Of a DNA stretch of 64,000 bases, positions 25,669 to 33,303 are shown piece by piece. The DNA is from Kiloniellaceae bacterium (GTDB lineage: Bacteria; Pseudomonadota; Alphaproteobacteria; Kiloniellales; Kiloniellaceae), in contig JAJFGK010000139.1 in the NCBI GenBank assembly GCA_021776195.1, forward strand, positions 1 through 64,000, read 5' to 3'. Under the pieces are notes generated by a model that searched no databases, was not told the origin of the DNA, and saw only the letters and a program-made list of their open reading frames with translations. Both the position numbers and the translations under genes were made by a program. Position 1 is the stretch's first letter. The number at the start of each line of letters is the position of its first letter.

Positions 25669-26331
25669 ATGAACTTCCCCTTCGAACTCCTGATCCACGG
25701 GGCCAACATCTTGTATCTCGCCGCCTTCATGGTGCGGGACATTCTGTGGCTGCGCATTCTCACGGTGGTCGCCTCCTTCTGTCTGGTGCCCTACTTCTAT
25801 CTCCGCCCCGAGCCGCTCTTGACCCCGATCTATTGGAACCTGGCCTTCACCGCCTTGAATGTTTTCTGGATCATCCGAATTCTGCTGGAACGCCGCCCGG
25901 TGAAACTGAACGACGACGAGCAGCGCTTGTGCGAACTGGTGTTCCGGACCATGACCCCGCGCGAGATGCTCAAGATCCTGAAGCTGGCGACCTGGCACGA
26001 GGCCGATGCCAACGAGTGCTTCGTGCCGCGCGGGGAACCGTTGGACCGGCTGATGGTGATCTTTTCCGGCAAGGCCTGCGTTCAGGTCGATGGCCGCAAC
26101 GTCACCGAGTTGCAACCGGGCCAGTTCATCGGCAGCATCAGTTACGTGACCGGCGAGACCGCGCCGGCCAATGTGGTATCGCTGGAGCCGACCCGCTATG
26201 TCTCCTGGTCCAAGCCGGCGCTCAAGACCTTCATGGACAAGAACCCGGACCTGCATTCGGCGCTCAAGACAACGCTCGCGATCGACCTTGCCGGATGGCT
26301 GAAGGCGACCTGGGCCCGCGGCGCCACTTGA
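25669..26331 (+). CDS. Bacterial Popeye-domain (POPDC-like) membrane protein with cyclic-nucleotide-binding fold
   Basis: A 220-residue protein. Residues 5-75 contain three predicted membrane segments around LIHGANILYLAAFMV, LRILTVVASFCLVPYFYL and IYWNLAFTALNVFWIIRIL. Then come ERRPVKL and a C-terminal cNMP-type beta-barrel (about 95-200) ending with the Popeye-like pattern YVSWSKPALKTFMDKNP and KTTLAIDLAGWL. This is the architecture of animal POPDC proteins, which bind cAMP. The animal DSPE and FQVT ligand motifs are not present (here FIGSISYVTGE and ANVVSLE), so ligand binding is uncertain. AAGGAG precedes the ATG. Confidence 0.8.
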   Translation: MNFPFELLIHGANILYLAAFMVRDILWLRILTVVASFCLVPYFYLRPEPLLTPIYWNLAFTALNVFWIIRILLERRPVKLNDDEQRLCELVFRTMTPREMLKILKLATWHEADANECFVPRGEPLDRLMVIFSGKACVQVDGRNVTELQPGQFIGSISYVTGETAPANVVSLEPTRYVSWSKPALKTFMDKNPDLHSALKTTLAIDLAGWLKATWARGAT

Positions 26332-26347
26332 AGGATCGAACGTCCGG

Positions 26348-27121
26348 TCAGGGCAGCGGCAGTTTGGCCATCCTGCCACCGTCGACCGTGAAGACCTGAC
26401 CGGTCACGAAGCTGGCGTCGTCGCTGGCGAGCCAGGCGACCAGGGCCGCGACTTCCTCGGGCGATCCGGTGCGCCCGACCGGGTGAATGCGGCCGATCTC
26501 CCGGCGGAAGGCGACCGGGTCGGGCAGCGATTCGATGAAATCCATATTGAGATCGGTGTCGATCCAGCCCGGCGCCACGGCATTGCAGCGGATCCCGTCG
26601 GGGCCGTGATCGACGGCGACGGCCCGGGTCAGCCCGTGGAGCCCCGCCTTGGAGGCGCAATAGGCCGGGTGGCGCGGATTCGAGCCCAGCCCTTCGATGG
26701 AGCCGGTGTTGACGATGCTGCCACACCTGCCCCCGCCCCCTTGGCGCAGGTGCGGCACCGCGTGTTTGATCAGCAGGAAGGGCGCCCGCAGGTTGACCGC
26801 CATGGTACGCTCCCAGTCCTCGAGCGCCATCTCCTCGACCGTGCCTTCCAGCATCATGCCGGCATTGTTGACCAACACGTCGAGCCGCCCTGCCCGCTCG
26901 ACAACCTCCTGAACGACAAGGGCCGGCGCCGCCGGGTCGGCCAGGTCGCAGACCACCGTCTCCAAGCCCTCCGCCGCACCGCGCTGGGCGGTGAAGACCC
27001 GGGCGCCCTCCGCCGCGAGCCGCCGGGCGCAGGCCAGCCCGATGCCGCTGCGGCCACCGGTGACCAACGCGACCTTGCCGGCCTGCCGGCCCGCTGTGTC
27101 CTCCCTCACGCGATCGGTCAT
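26348..27121 (-). CDS. Short-chain dehydrogenase/reductase (classical SDR)
   Basis: A 257-residue NAD(P)-dependent oxidoreductase. The cofactor loop is TGGRSGIG (about residues 21-28), followed by LVNNAG and the catalytic Ser in NTGSIEG and Tyr/Lys in YCASK. The C-terminal [14 protein letters not shown] is standard. Its ATG overlaps the stop of the upstream SDR gene by 4 bp. Two paired SDRs of this sort often act in sugar-acid or polyol catabolism, but the substrate cannot be read from sequence. Confidence 0.92.
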   Translation of the reverse strand: MTDRVREDTAGRQAGKVALVTGGRSGIGLACARRLAAEGARVFTAQRGAAEGLETVVCDLADPAAPALVVQEVVERAGRLDVLVNNAGMMLEGTVEEMALEDWERTMAVNLRAPFLLIKHAVPHLRQGGGGRCGSIVNTGSIEGLGSNPRHPAYCASKAGLHGLTRAVAVDHGPDGIRCNAVAPGWIDTDLNMDFIESLPDPVAFRREIGRIHPVGRTGSPEEVAALVAWLASDDASFVTGQVFTVDGGRMAKLPLP

Positions 27122-27858
27122 GACACTGGTTTCCCCCCGTTCACCTCGACCAGGGAACCGCAGATGTAGCGGGCCTGATCGGAGGCCAGAAACAAGACCA
27201 CATCGGCGATATCTTCGGGCTGGGCAATGCGGCCGAGCGGCACCGAGGCATCGAGTTTGGCGACCGCGCTGTCCGGATCGAGACCGCGAACGGCAAAACC
27301 GCTGCGCAGCATGGCCGTGTCCACCTCGTTGGGACAGACCGCGTTGACCCGGATGCCCTGGTGGGCATGGTCTCGCCCCAGGCACTGAGTCAGCGAGGCG
27401 ACCGCCGCCTTGGTCAGGCAGTAGATCGGATGGTTGGGGCCGGGATGGACGCCCCAGCAGGAGGCGGTGTTGACGACCGCACCGCCGCCGCCCGCAGCCA
27501 GAATCGGGATCGCCGCCCGGCAGATGCGAAAGGGCGCCTCTACGTTGACCGCCATGGAGAGGTTGAAATCCTCGTCGCTGGCCTGGGTCACCGGCCCGCG
27601 CCGAATGATCCCGGCGTTGTTGATCACGATATCGAGGCCGCCCAGCGCCTCGGCCGCCCGCCCGGCCAGGCCGTCGCAATAGGCCGGATCGGTCAGATCG
27701 CCGGGCAGTGCCGCTTGACAGGTTAGACCCTCGGTCACGCGGTCGGCCGCCGCGACAAGGACGCCGGCCGCCGCCAGCCGTTGCAAGATCGCCCGCCCGA
27801 TGCCGCCGGCCGCGCCGGTCACCAGCGCCTTGCGGCCGGAAAGTTCATACCTGTCCAC
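27118..27858 (-). CDS. Short-chain dehydrogenase/reductase (classical SDR)
   Basis: A 246-residue SDR. The cofactor motif is TGAAGGIG (residues 14-21), the structural motif is INNAG, the catalytic Ser is in NTASCWG and the Tyr/Lys pair in YCLTK. It ends with the standard [11 protein letters not shown]. It is the first gene of a two-gene operon with another SDR, overlapping by 4 bp, and is divergent from the peptidoglycan-binding gene. The substrate is unknown. Confidence 0.92.
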   Translation of the reverse strand: MDRYELSGRKALVTGAAGGIGRAILQRLAAAGVLVAAADRVTEGLTCQAALPGDLTDPAYCDGLAGRAAEALGGLDIVINNAGIIRRGPVTQASDEDFNLSMAVNVEAPFRICRAAIPILAAGGGGAVVNTASCWGVHPGPNHPIYCLTKAAVASLTQCLGRDHAHQGIRVNAVCPNEVDTAMLRSGFAVRGLDPDSAVAKLDASVPLGRIAQPEDIADVVLFLASDQARYICGSLVEVNGGKPVS

Positions 27859-27953
27859 AGCGTTCCCCTGCCCCTCCTACATCGCACTTTCGGTGCCTCG
27901 AAAATTCAGACCAGAAAGGCCGTCGGCGCAAGGCAAAGGTCACACCAGCGAAG

Positions 27954-27969
27954 TGTGAAAGACCTCACG
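27954..27969 (+). promoter_or_regulatory. CRP-type site upstream of the peptidoglycan-binding gene
   Basis: TGTGA-AAGACC-TCACG matches the CRP pattern TGTGA-N6-TCACA at nine of ten arm positions. The centre (27961.5) is 30.5 bp upstream of a candidate -10, TATATC (27992-27997), placing it near -42 (class II activation). A further TCACAC at 27940-27945 forms a second dyad with the first half-site. The same site with identical flanks recurs before the next gene. Confidence 0.65.
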
Positions 27970-28100
27970 CCGGCCCGGTCGCGATCCGGCCTATATCAGA
28001 ATTCGACGCGAGGTCATCCATGGTCCGCATCGCGTGGTCGGCCAGAACCGGCACCTGCCGGGCGGCCCGACCCGAAGCTCTGCGATAGGAGGAAGCACCG

Positions 28101-28928
28101 ATGGCGGTTCTGAAAAAAGGCTCGAAGGGCGACGAGGTGACAAAGCTGCAGGAGCAGTTGGTCAAGGCCGGCGTCAAGCCGAAGCCCAAGGTCGATGGCA
28201 AGTTCGGCAAGGGCACCGCCGAAGCGGTCAAGGCCTTTCAAACGATGAAGAAGCTGAAGCCCGATGGCGTCGCCGGAAAGAAGACCCTTGGCGCCCTTGG
28301 CGGCGGCGGCGGCCGGAACGCCGGTGGCAAGGCTGGCGGCGGCTCCAAGGCGGGCGGCTCCAAGGCGGGCGGTGCCAAGTCTGGTGGTGGTGACGGCGGT
28401 GGCAAGGGCGGCGTGAAACTGCCCAAGGGCGCGCTTCAGAAACTGAACGACATCAAAAAACAGCTCCACGCCCATCAGGGAGACTGCAAGGCGGCGGCCG
28501 GCAGCATCGCCAAGGCGCAGAAGGAGTTTCAGAAGCAGGCCGGCATGCCCGAACCGGAAAAGACCAAGCACATGAGGCCGATCATGGCGCTCTTCGCCAA
28601 GACCGAAAAGAGCCAGAAGAACCTGGCGGCGACCCTGCTAAAAACCAGTGGCCTGACGAGCGAGCTGGGAAAATCGGGCGACAAGGGCGCCAAGAAACTG
28701 GTCGAGCTGGCCCAGAACATGGATGGCGCCGCGAAAAAGTATGTCGCCCACAGCAAATCGACCGGCAAAAGGGGCGAGGAATTCCTGAAGCGGCTGGCCA
28801 AGGATCAGATGATGTCGACGCACAACATCGGTGGCCGCTTCACCGAGATCTACCTGGACTCCACGCCAGGCAGAAAGTTTATCAACGCCTGGACTGGCCT
28901 TTATGACATCGCCAAGAAGGCGGCCTAG
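28101..28928 (+). CDS. Peptidoglycan-binding-domain protein with novel Lys/Ala-rich helical domain (paralogue A)
   Basis: A 275-residue protein. Residues 3-66 are a PG_binding_1 domain (KKGSKGDEVTKLQEQL, VDGKFGKGT, DGVAGKKTL). Residues 67-105 are a Gly/Ser/Lys linker with a short tandem repeat (GGSKAGGSKAGG). Residues 107-234 are predicted mostly helical and homologous to residues 139-268 of the next gene product, with shared blocks LPK, EK.KH, PI, EKSQK, AKKL, MDGAAKK, AH and ST. The end KKAA is also shared. No signal peptide is seen, so export, if any, is non-classical or by a dedicated machine. GGAGGAAG precedes the ATG. The function of the shared domain is unknown. Confidence 0.85.
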   Translation: MAVLKKGSKGDEVTKLQEQLVKAGVKPKPKVDGKFGKGTAEAVKAFQTMKKLKPDGVAGKKTLGALGGGGGRNAGGKAGGGSKAGGSKAGGAKSGGGDGGGKGGVKLPKGALQKLNDIKKQLHAHQGDCKAAAGSIAKAQKEFQKQAGMPEPEKTKHMRPIMALFAKTEKSQKNLAATLLKTSGLTSELGKSGDKGAKKLVELAQNMDGAAKKYVAHSKSTGKRGEEFLKRLAKDQMMSTHNIGGRFTEIYLDSTPGRKFINAWTGLYDIAKKAA

Positions 28929-28933
28929 GGAAG

Positions 28934-28949
28934 TGTGACGTGGCTCACG
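28934..28949 (+). promoter_or_regulatory. CRP-type site upstream of paralogue B
   Basis: TGTGA-CGTGGC-TCACG, with the same arms as the site before paralogue A. The flanks also match: GAAGTGTGA, 5 bp, CTCACGCC is common to both, while the 5 spacer bases differ completely. The centre (28941.5) is 29.5 bp upstream of a good -10, TACAAT (28971-28976), again about -41.5. It starts 5 bp after the stop of paralogue A, so B has its own promoter. Confidence 0.65.
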
Positions 28950-29088
28950 CCTATGCCTGCCGACCCGCGTTACAATCTCAATGGGTCGGCCGGGGCCCTC
29001 GACGAGAGATTGGATGGGTCCTGCTTCCGATTCTCCGGCCCGGTCGGAACACTTGAGATAACCCGAAACCAAAGATGGGAGGCCCAAG

Positions 29089-30021
29089 ATGGCAGCCGCG
29101 AAAGGCAAGGAGATCAAGGTCAAAGCCAAGTTGGAGGTGTGGGAGCTCTGCCCGGCCAAGACCCTGAAGATCATTCAGGGCAAAGAGTACAAACTGAAGT
29201 TCAAGCCGGTCGAGATTGCCGGCAGCCTCGATCTTGCGAACGAGGACTATAAAGATTTGACGCCGGCAAACTTCCCAGACTTCTTCAAGAACACCATGCG
29301 CCGGGAACTGGCGATCTTTCACGTTCGTGCGGAACAGGAGCTGGCAAAGGTCGATAAGGCCAAGAACGACCGGGACAAGGCCAAGTGCAAGCAAAACCTG
29401 AAGCAGGTTCTCGAGAACACGGCCAAGGACATTCACAAGGCGGCGCCGAAGATCTTCAAGGAGATGCAGGATAGCGCCGGCAAGGCGACTAAAAGCGCCG
29501 AGCTGCCAAAGGACGCCGGCAAGAACCTGAAGGGCGTCGAGAAATCCATCGCCGGGATGCAAGACGACACCAAGACCCTGGCCGAGGCCGCCGTCGAGGC
29601 GCAGCGCGCGCTCAGCGAACAGCCGGTCATGACCAAGCAGGAAAAGGCCAAGCACCTGAAGCCGATCGTCGATTTGATCATGGCGGTCGAAAAGAGCCAG
29701 AAAGACCTGCTGGCCGATCTGCAAAAGTCCGCCGATCTGACCCGCGACATCGACCAGAAGTCGGCCGACAGCCAGGCCAAGAAGCTGCTCAAACTGGGCA
29801 AGGTCATGGACGGGGCGGCGAAGAAGTTCAGCGCCCACGCCAGATCGACCAAGAAGGACTCCGCGGGTCTCGTATCGCGACTGGCGGCCCGCGAGTTCGA
29901 CTCGCCCGACGCCGTGCGCGCCGCGGTCGCCAAGCTCTACAAGCCGCCCAGCCTGGCGCAGCTCGAGGAGGCCTACGGCGATTTCGCGGATGACGCCAAA
30001 AAGATCAAGAAGGCCGCCTGA
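29089..30021 (+). CDS. Protein of unknown function sharing the novel helical domain (paralogue B)
   Basis: A 310-residue Lys-rich protein. Residues 8-60 look like a small beta domain (KIKVKAKLEVWELCP-like, then YKLKFKPVEIAGSL). Residues 63-135 are helical and possibly coiled-coil (FFKNTMRRELAIFHVRAEQE). Residues 139-268 match the helical domain of paralogue A at roughly two in five positions by eye, with EKSQK, AKKL and MDGAAKK identical. The C terminus is again KKAA. There is no signal peptide or membrane segment. It has its own CRP-type promoter. I recognise no family. The pairing suggests one partner binds peptidoglycan while the other uses a different head. Confidence 0.8.
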   Translation: MAAAKGKEIKVKAKLEVWELCPAKTLKIIQGKEYKLKFKPVEIAGSLDLANEDYKDLTPANFPDFFKNTMRRELAIFHVRAEQELAKVDKAKNDRDKAKCKQNLKQVLENTAKDIHKAAPKIFKEMQDSAGKATKSAELPKDAGKNLKGVEKSIAGMQDDTKTLAEAAVEAQRALSEQPVMTKQEKAKHLKPIVDLIMAVEKSQKDLLADLQKSADLTRDIDQKSADSQAKKLLKLGKVMDGAAKKFSAHARSTKKDSAGLVSRLAAREFDSPDAVRAAVAKLYKPPSLAQLEEAYGDFADDAKKIKKAA

Positions 30022-30063
30022 CCGGGACGCTGGCTAGCGCGGTCGCCGTGTCAATTGCCAACA

Positions 30064-30402
30064 TCACCGCCCAGCGTCACCGCGCGGCAGGGGCGAATAG
30101 TCCGTCGGCGCGAGCACCGTCGCCGTCGTCGTTTCGTAGGGCGCGCCATCGGTCCAGCCTGCCTTCTCGGCCAGCCATGTCTCGTGCGCGATGAACTTCG
30201 GCCAGATCGCCTCGCGGGCCTCTGCACTCTCGAACCCGAGCAGATAAACGAAGGTTTTGCCGTCCGGCTCGAGCGGTTCCCAAAACCCGACCGTGCGGAT
30301 CCCGACCTCGTGAAACAGCGGGACGATGACGTCGCGGAACAGGCGGTGGCAGTCCGCCATACGCCCCGGCTTGATGACATATTGCCTCAGTTCGTGGATC
30401 AT
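30064..30402 (-). CDS. NIPSNAP-family protein
   Basis: A 112-residue dimeric alpha-beta barrel protein. The start MIHELRQYVIKPGRMADCHR and the segments GFWEPLEPDGKTFVYLLGFE and W..F.AHETWLAEK are typical of NIPSNAP proteins. The family has no agreed reaction and is common near catabolic genes. It is divergent from the aldo/keto reductase gene, with 55 bp between starts. Confidence 0.88.
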   Translation of the reverse strand: MIHELRQYVIKPGRMADCHRLFRDVIVPLFHEVGIRTVGFWEPLEPDGKTFVYLLGFESAEAREAIWPKFIAHETWLAEKAGWTDGAPYETTTATVLAPTDYSPLPRGDAGR

Positions 30403-30457
30403 GCGCGCGGATCCTTTGTCGTTTGAATGGCGTTCTATCCACTGGGGGCATCAAGTC

Positions 30458-31579
30458 ATGCAGTACCGTAAGCTCGGGTCAAGCGATCTCCAGGTCTCCG
30501 AGGTCTGTCTCGGCACCATGACTTGGGGCGAGCAGAACAGCGAGGCCGAGGCCCACGAACAGCTCGACTACGCCTTCGACCAAGGCGTGAACTGCATGGA
30601 CAGCGGCGAAATGTATGCGGTACCGACGCGTCCCGAGACCCAGGGGCGAACCGAGGAAATCATCGGCACCTGGCTGCAGCGCCAAGCGCGGGACAGGGTC
30701 TTGATTTTCGGCAAGGTCACGGGCCCGTCGCCCAAGACCTGGATTCCGCCGAACCGCGTGCCGCCGCAGCCGGCCGCCGTGACCCGCATGGACAAGGCGT
30801 CGATCCGCGGCGCCATCGAAACCTCCCTGCGGCGCTATCGAACCGACTACATCGATCTTGTCGAACTGCATTGGCCGGAGCGTTACGTCGGAACCATGTT
30901 CGGCGCCTACCGCTACGACCGTTCGCGCGAGCAGGATGACGTGATTTCATTCCAAGAGCAGGTCGCCACCCTCCAAACGCTTATCGACGAGGGAAAGGTT
31001 CGCGCCTGGGGGCTTTCGAACGAAACGACCTATGGGCTCTGCAAGTTTCACGAGACGGCACGGGCAATGGGCGCACCACTGCCAGCGTCACTGCAGAACG
31101 ATTTCTCGCTCACCGACCGCTCCTTCGAACCGGAGCTCGCCGAAGCCTGCGCCCCGCGCCACCTCAACATCGGATTTCTCGTCTATGGCGCGCTCTGCGG
31201 CGGCACGCTGACGGGCAAGTACCTGGACGGGAATCCGCCCCGCGCCCGCCACACGACCTGGCCGACCTTCCAGCCGCGCTATCACTCCGAGACCACCAGA
31301 TGGGCGGCGGGTGCCTACGCCGCCATCGCCGAACGCCACGGCTTGACCCCGACGGAACTGGCGCTTGGCTGGGTCTATTCCCGGGAGTACGTCACCTCGA
31401 CGATTATCGGGGCCACGACAATGACCCAACTGAAGGCCTGCCTCGGCGCCAGGCACGTGAAAATCCCCGAGCCGGCGCTCGAAGAGATCGAGCAGCAGCA
31501 TATGCGCTGCCCCAACCCCAACAAGGCCGCCCGCGCCATCAGCCCCGGCTTCATCAAGGATGTCCGTCAGGGCCTGTAG
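30458..31579 (+). CDS. Aldo/keto reductase
   Basis: A 373-residue NADP-dependent oxidoreductase with a TIM barrel. The start MQYRKLGSSDLQVSEVCLGT is the normal N terminus (GTMTWGEQNS next). The catalytic tetrad is visible as Asp and Tyr in NCMDSGEMYAVP, Lys in IFGKVTG and His in VELHWPER. The C-terminal cofactor region is STIIGATTMTQL. It resembles the Tas-type group, with the long loop after the tetrad Lys. The upstream in-frame extension overlaps the divergent gene and was rejected. Confidence 0.92.
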   Translation: MQYRKLGSSDLQVSEVCLGTMTWGEQNSEAEAHEQLDYAFDQGVNCMDSGEMYAVPTRPETQGRTEEIIGTWLQRQARDRVLIFGKVTGPSPKTWIPPNRVPPQPAAVTRMDKASIRGAIETSLRRYRTDYIDLVELHWPERYVGTMFGAYRYDRSREQDDVISFQEQVATLQTLIDEGKVRAWGLSNETTYGLCKFHETARAMGAPLPASLQNDFSLTDRSFEPELAEACAPRHLNIGFLVYGALCGGTLTGKYLDGNPPRARHTTWPTFQPRYHSETTRWAAGAYAAIAERHGLTPTELALGWVYSREYVTSTIIGATTMTQLKACLGARHVKIPEPALEEIEQQHMRCPNPNKAARAISPGFIKDVRQGL

Positions 31580-31600
31580 TCTTCGGTCATTGGGGCGGAA

Positions 31601-32194
31601 TCAAGCGCTGGCCGCCGCCTCGTCCTGCGGCCGATAGATGACCACCAGCGCCTTTGCCTCGCCCTCCAGGGATCGGCCGCGGTGCGGCAGCGCCGAATCG
31701 AAGTAGATACAATCGCCCGGCACCAGAACGAGGGTTTTGTCGGCGATCGCGAACTCGACCGAACCCTTGAGGACGAAGAGCATTTCTTCGCCCTGGTGCT
31801 CGAAGAAAACGTCGCCTTCGATCCGCGCGGGAAAGGTAAAGACGAAGGGTTCCATCGCCTTGTTCTGCATCTTGTGGGCAACGCTCGCGTAGTCGTAGCC
31901 GAACGACGACCCGCCCCTGATCGCCTGGCGCCTTTCGCCGGCGCGCACGATGGAGACACGGCCATCGAAACCTTCAGTCGCCTCGTCCTTTTGAAAGAAG
32001 TAGGCGATGTCGGCGTCAAGCGCGCCAGAGATGCGCGACAGCGTTGCGATCGGCGGCAGCTTCTTGCCGTTCTCGATCTTCGACAGGTAGCCCTTGGTCA
32101 AGCCGGTTCGCGCCGCCAGCGCTTCGAGAGTGGCGCCGCGGCTCTTGCGCAGTCCGCGCAAACGAGGCCCGATTTGCTCTTCGGGTGCCATCAC
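31601..32194 (-). CDS. XRE-family regulator with C-terminal cupin domain
   Basis: A 197-residue regulator. Residues 9-63 form the HTH_3 domain (LRGLRKSRGATLEALAARTG, then LTKGYLSKIENGKKLPP). Residues about 110-190 form a cupin (GEEMLFVLKGSVEFAI, PGDCIYFDSALPHRG) that binds an effector. An adjacent Met makes the start uncertain by one codon. The start overlaps the stop of the DJ-1/PfpI gene by 4 bp, so the regulator is made from that operon. The repeated motif GTTTCCCAA near both divergent promoters to its right is a plausible binding site. Confidence 0.9.
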   Translation of the reverse strand: MMAPEEQIGPRLRGLRKSRGATLEALAARTGLTKGYLSKIENGKKLPPIATLSRISGALDADIAYFFQKDEATEGFDGRVSIVRAGERRQAIRGGSSFGYDYASVAHKMQNKAMEPFVFTFPARIEGDVFFEHQGEEMLFVLKGSVEFAIADKTLVLVPGDCIYFDSALPHRGRSLEGEAKALVVIYRPQDEAAASA

Positions 32195-32865
32195 CGACCC
32201 ACCGGCTCAGTGATCGTGGGCAGCCTCCCCTTGTTGGCCTGCCAGGCGGCGCCGTACTCGATCACCCCGGCGGTATCCTCGGCCGCCGCCGCGCCAAAGA
32301 GCCGGCCGATCAGATGCAGGCTCAGGTCGATGGCCAGCGACACCCCACCGCCTGTCATGACGGCGCCGCAATCGACCACCAGAGCCTCGACCGGGCTGAC
32401 CTTTGGGTGCTTGCGGCCGAGGATCCGGAGCGGCGCTTCCTCGTCTCCGATCCCCTGGCGCCGGGTCGTGGCCGCCCTGCCGTCCAGCAGGTCCGTGGCG
32501 GCCAGGATCAAAGCGCCGGTGCAGACCGAAGCGATCAGCGCTTGCTCGGACCGTCGCTTGATGAAGGCCAGGACCGCGGGCTTTTCGCGCTCGGCGGGCC
32601 AGCCGGGGCCGCCGCAGACGATCAAGGCATCGGCGTCAGGGCAATCGGCGAAACCGTGGTCCGGCAACATGCGCAGGCCGCCGGACAGCTCGATGACTTG
32701 ATCCGCTTCGGCGACGGTGAAGAATGTCAGCCTGGGCACCACCCGCCTGGCCATCGAGAAGACGCCGAAGGTGCCGCCGATATCTATCGGCTCGACCCCA
32801 TCGTAGACGAAGATCGCTATTCGCCCGGACGCCGGGCGGGGTCTGGCTTCGAGTGATCCTGTCAT
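32191..32865 (-). CDS. DJ-1/PfpI-family protein (GlxA-like amidotransferase-fold domain)
   Basis: A 224-residue DJ-1/PfpI-fold protein. The nucleophile-elbow Cys is C115 in IASVCTGALIL and the supporting Glu is E25 in DGVEPIDIGG. It corresponds to the first domain of GlxA-like regulators but without the AraC DNA-binding part. Such single-domain members include isonitrile hydratase and thiaminase-like proteins. It is co-transcribed with the XRE-cupin regulator (4-bp overlap). The TTGACA -35 box on the minus strand at 32933-32928 probably drives it. Confidence 0.85.
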   Translation of the reverse strand: MTGSLEARPRPASGRIAIFVYDGVEPIDIGGTFGVFSMARRVVPRLTFFTVAEADQVIELSGGLRMLPDHGFADCPDADALIVCGGPGWPAEREKPAVLAFIKRRSEQALIASVCTGALILAATDLLDGRAATTRRQGIGDEEAPLRILGRKHPKVSPVEALVVDCGAVMTGGGVSLAIDLSLHLIGRLFGAAAAEDTAGVIEYGAAWQANKGRLPTITEPVGR

Positions 32866-32912
32866 GCCTTCGGCCTCGGTTGCTGGTTCATGCGTCGCGA
32901 TCCAATGTTGCC

Positions 32913-32923
32913 TTTTGGGAAAC
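32913..32923 (-). promoter_or_regulatory. GTTTCCCAA motif inside the DJ-1/XRE promoter
   Basis: On the minus strand GTTTCCCAAAA lies within the spacer just downstream of the TTGACA -35 box (32933-32928), where a bound repressor would block RNA polymerase. The same nine bases occur twice before the divergent cupin gene. Confidence 0.45.
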
Positions 32924-33110
32924 TTTTTGTCAAGTCAGCGTAGAGAGGGCGCGTGCAAATCTCTAAGCTTCTGACTGAAATCGAACTCCTTTGGACCAGT
33001 TCGTTTTGAACACCCTCCTTGTGTTCTTGTCATTGCCGGGCTTGACGTAGCCCGCCCCGGGGGGCGAACCGGGGGCAATCCAGGGATTGCACGGTCTGCG
33101 CCATTCCTGG

Positions 33111-33133
33111 ACCCTCGGGTCAAGCCCGAGGGT
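33111..33133. repeat. Palindromic REP-like hairpin
   Basis: ACCCTCGGG (33111-33119) and CCCGAGGGT (33125-33133) pair perfectly around the loop TCAAG. The wider element (about 33035-33160) includes GTCATT... and CATTCCTGGA... words that resemble short intergenic repeats known in alphaproteobacteria. Confidence 0.5.
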
Positions 33134-33219
33134 GGCAACAAGCAAATGGGTCATTCCTGTCGGCACTTGAAATCACTCAAGAATCTTGCGTCGGACTCTA
33201 AGGAAAAAGAAGATTGCCG

Positions 33220-33249
33220 TTGACTGCGAAGCACCAATTCCACTAGCAT
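33220..33249 (+). promoter_or_regulatory. Sigma-70-type promoter of the cupin gene
   Basis: -35 TTGACT (33220-33225), an 18-bp spacer and -10 TAGCAT (33244-33249). The predicted start is near 33256, so the two GTTTCCCAA repeats (33251 and 33271) cover the start site. Confidence 0.45.
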
Positions 33250-33250
33250 T

Positions 33251-33279
33251 GTTTCCCAACAGGACACGATGTTTCCCAA
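33251..33279 (+). promoter_or_regulatory. Direct repeat GTTTCCCAA x2 at the cupin start site
   Basis: GTTTCCCAA at 33251-33259 and again at 33271-33279, spaced exactly 20 bp (two helical turns). They overlap and follow the predicted transcription start, a repressor position. They match the motif in the divergent DJ-1/XRE promoter. Confidence 0.5.
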
Positions 33280-33303
33280 TGGCGGCAACGGAAGGGCGGA
33301 ACC

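Larger units (their letters stand above)
32866..33303. other. 438-bp divergent intergenic region with promoters, operators and a REP-like element
   Basis: It holds a minus-strand TTGACA (32933-32928) for the DJ-1/XRE operon, a plus-strand TTGACT/TAGCAT promoter for the cupin gene, three GTTTCCCAA motifs near these promoters, and in the middle (about 33035-33160) a GC-rich palindromic repeat. No coding frame is convincing. Confidence 0.6.

Noticed and set aside
27859..28100. Riboswitch or small RNA in the divergent region before the peptidoglycan-binding gene
   Set aside because: The CRP-type site and -10 explain the conserved part. I see no conserved secondary structure beyond the TCACAC/GTGTGA dyad.
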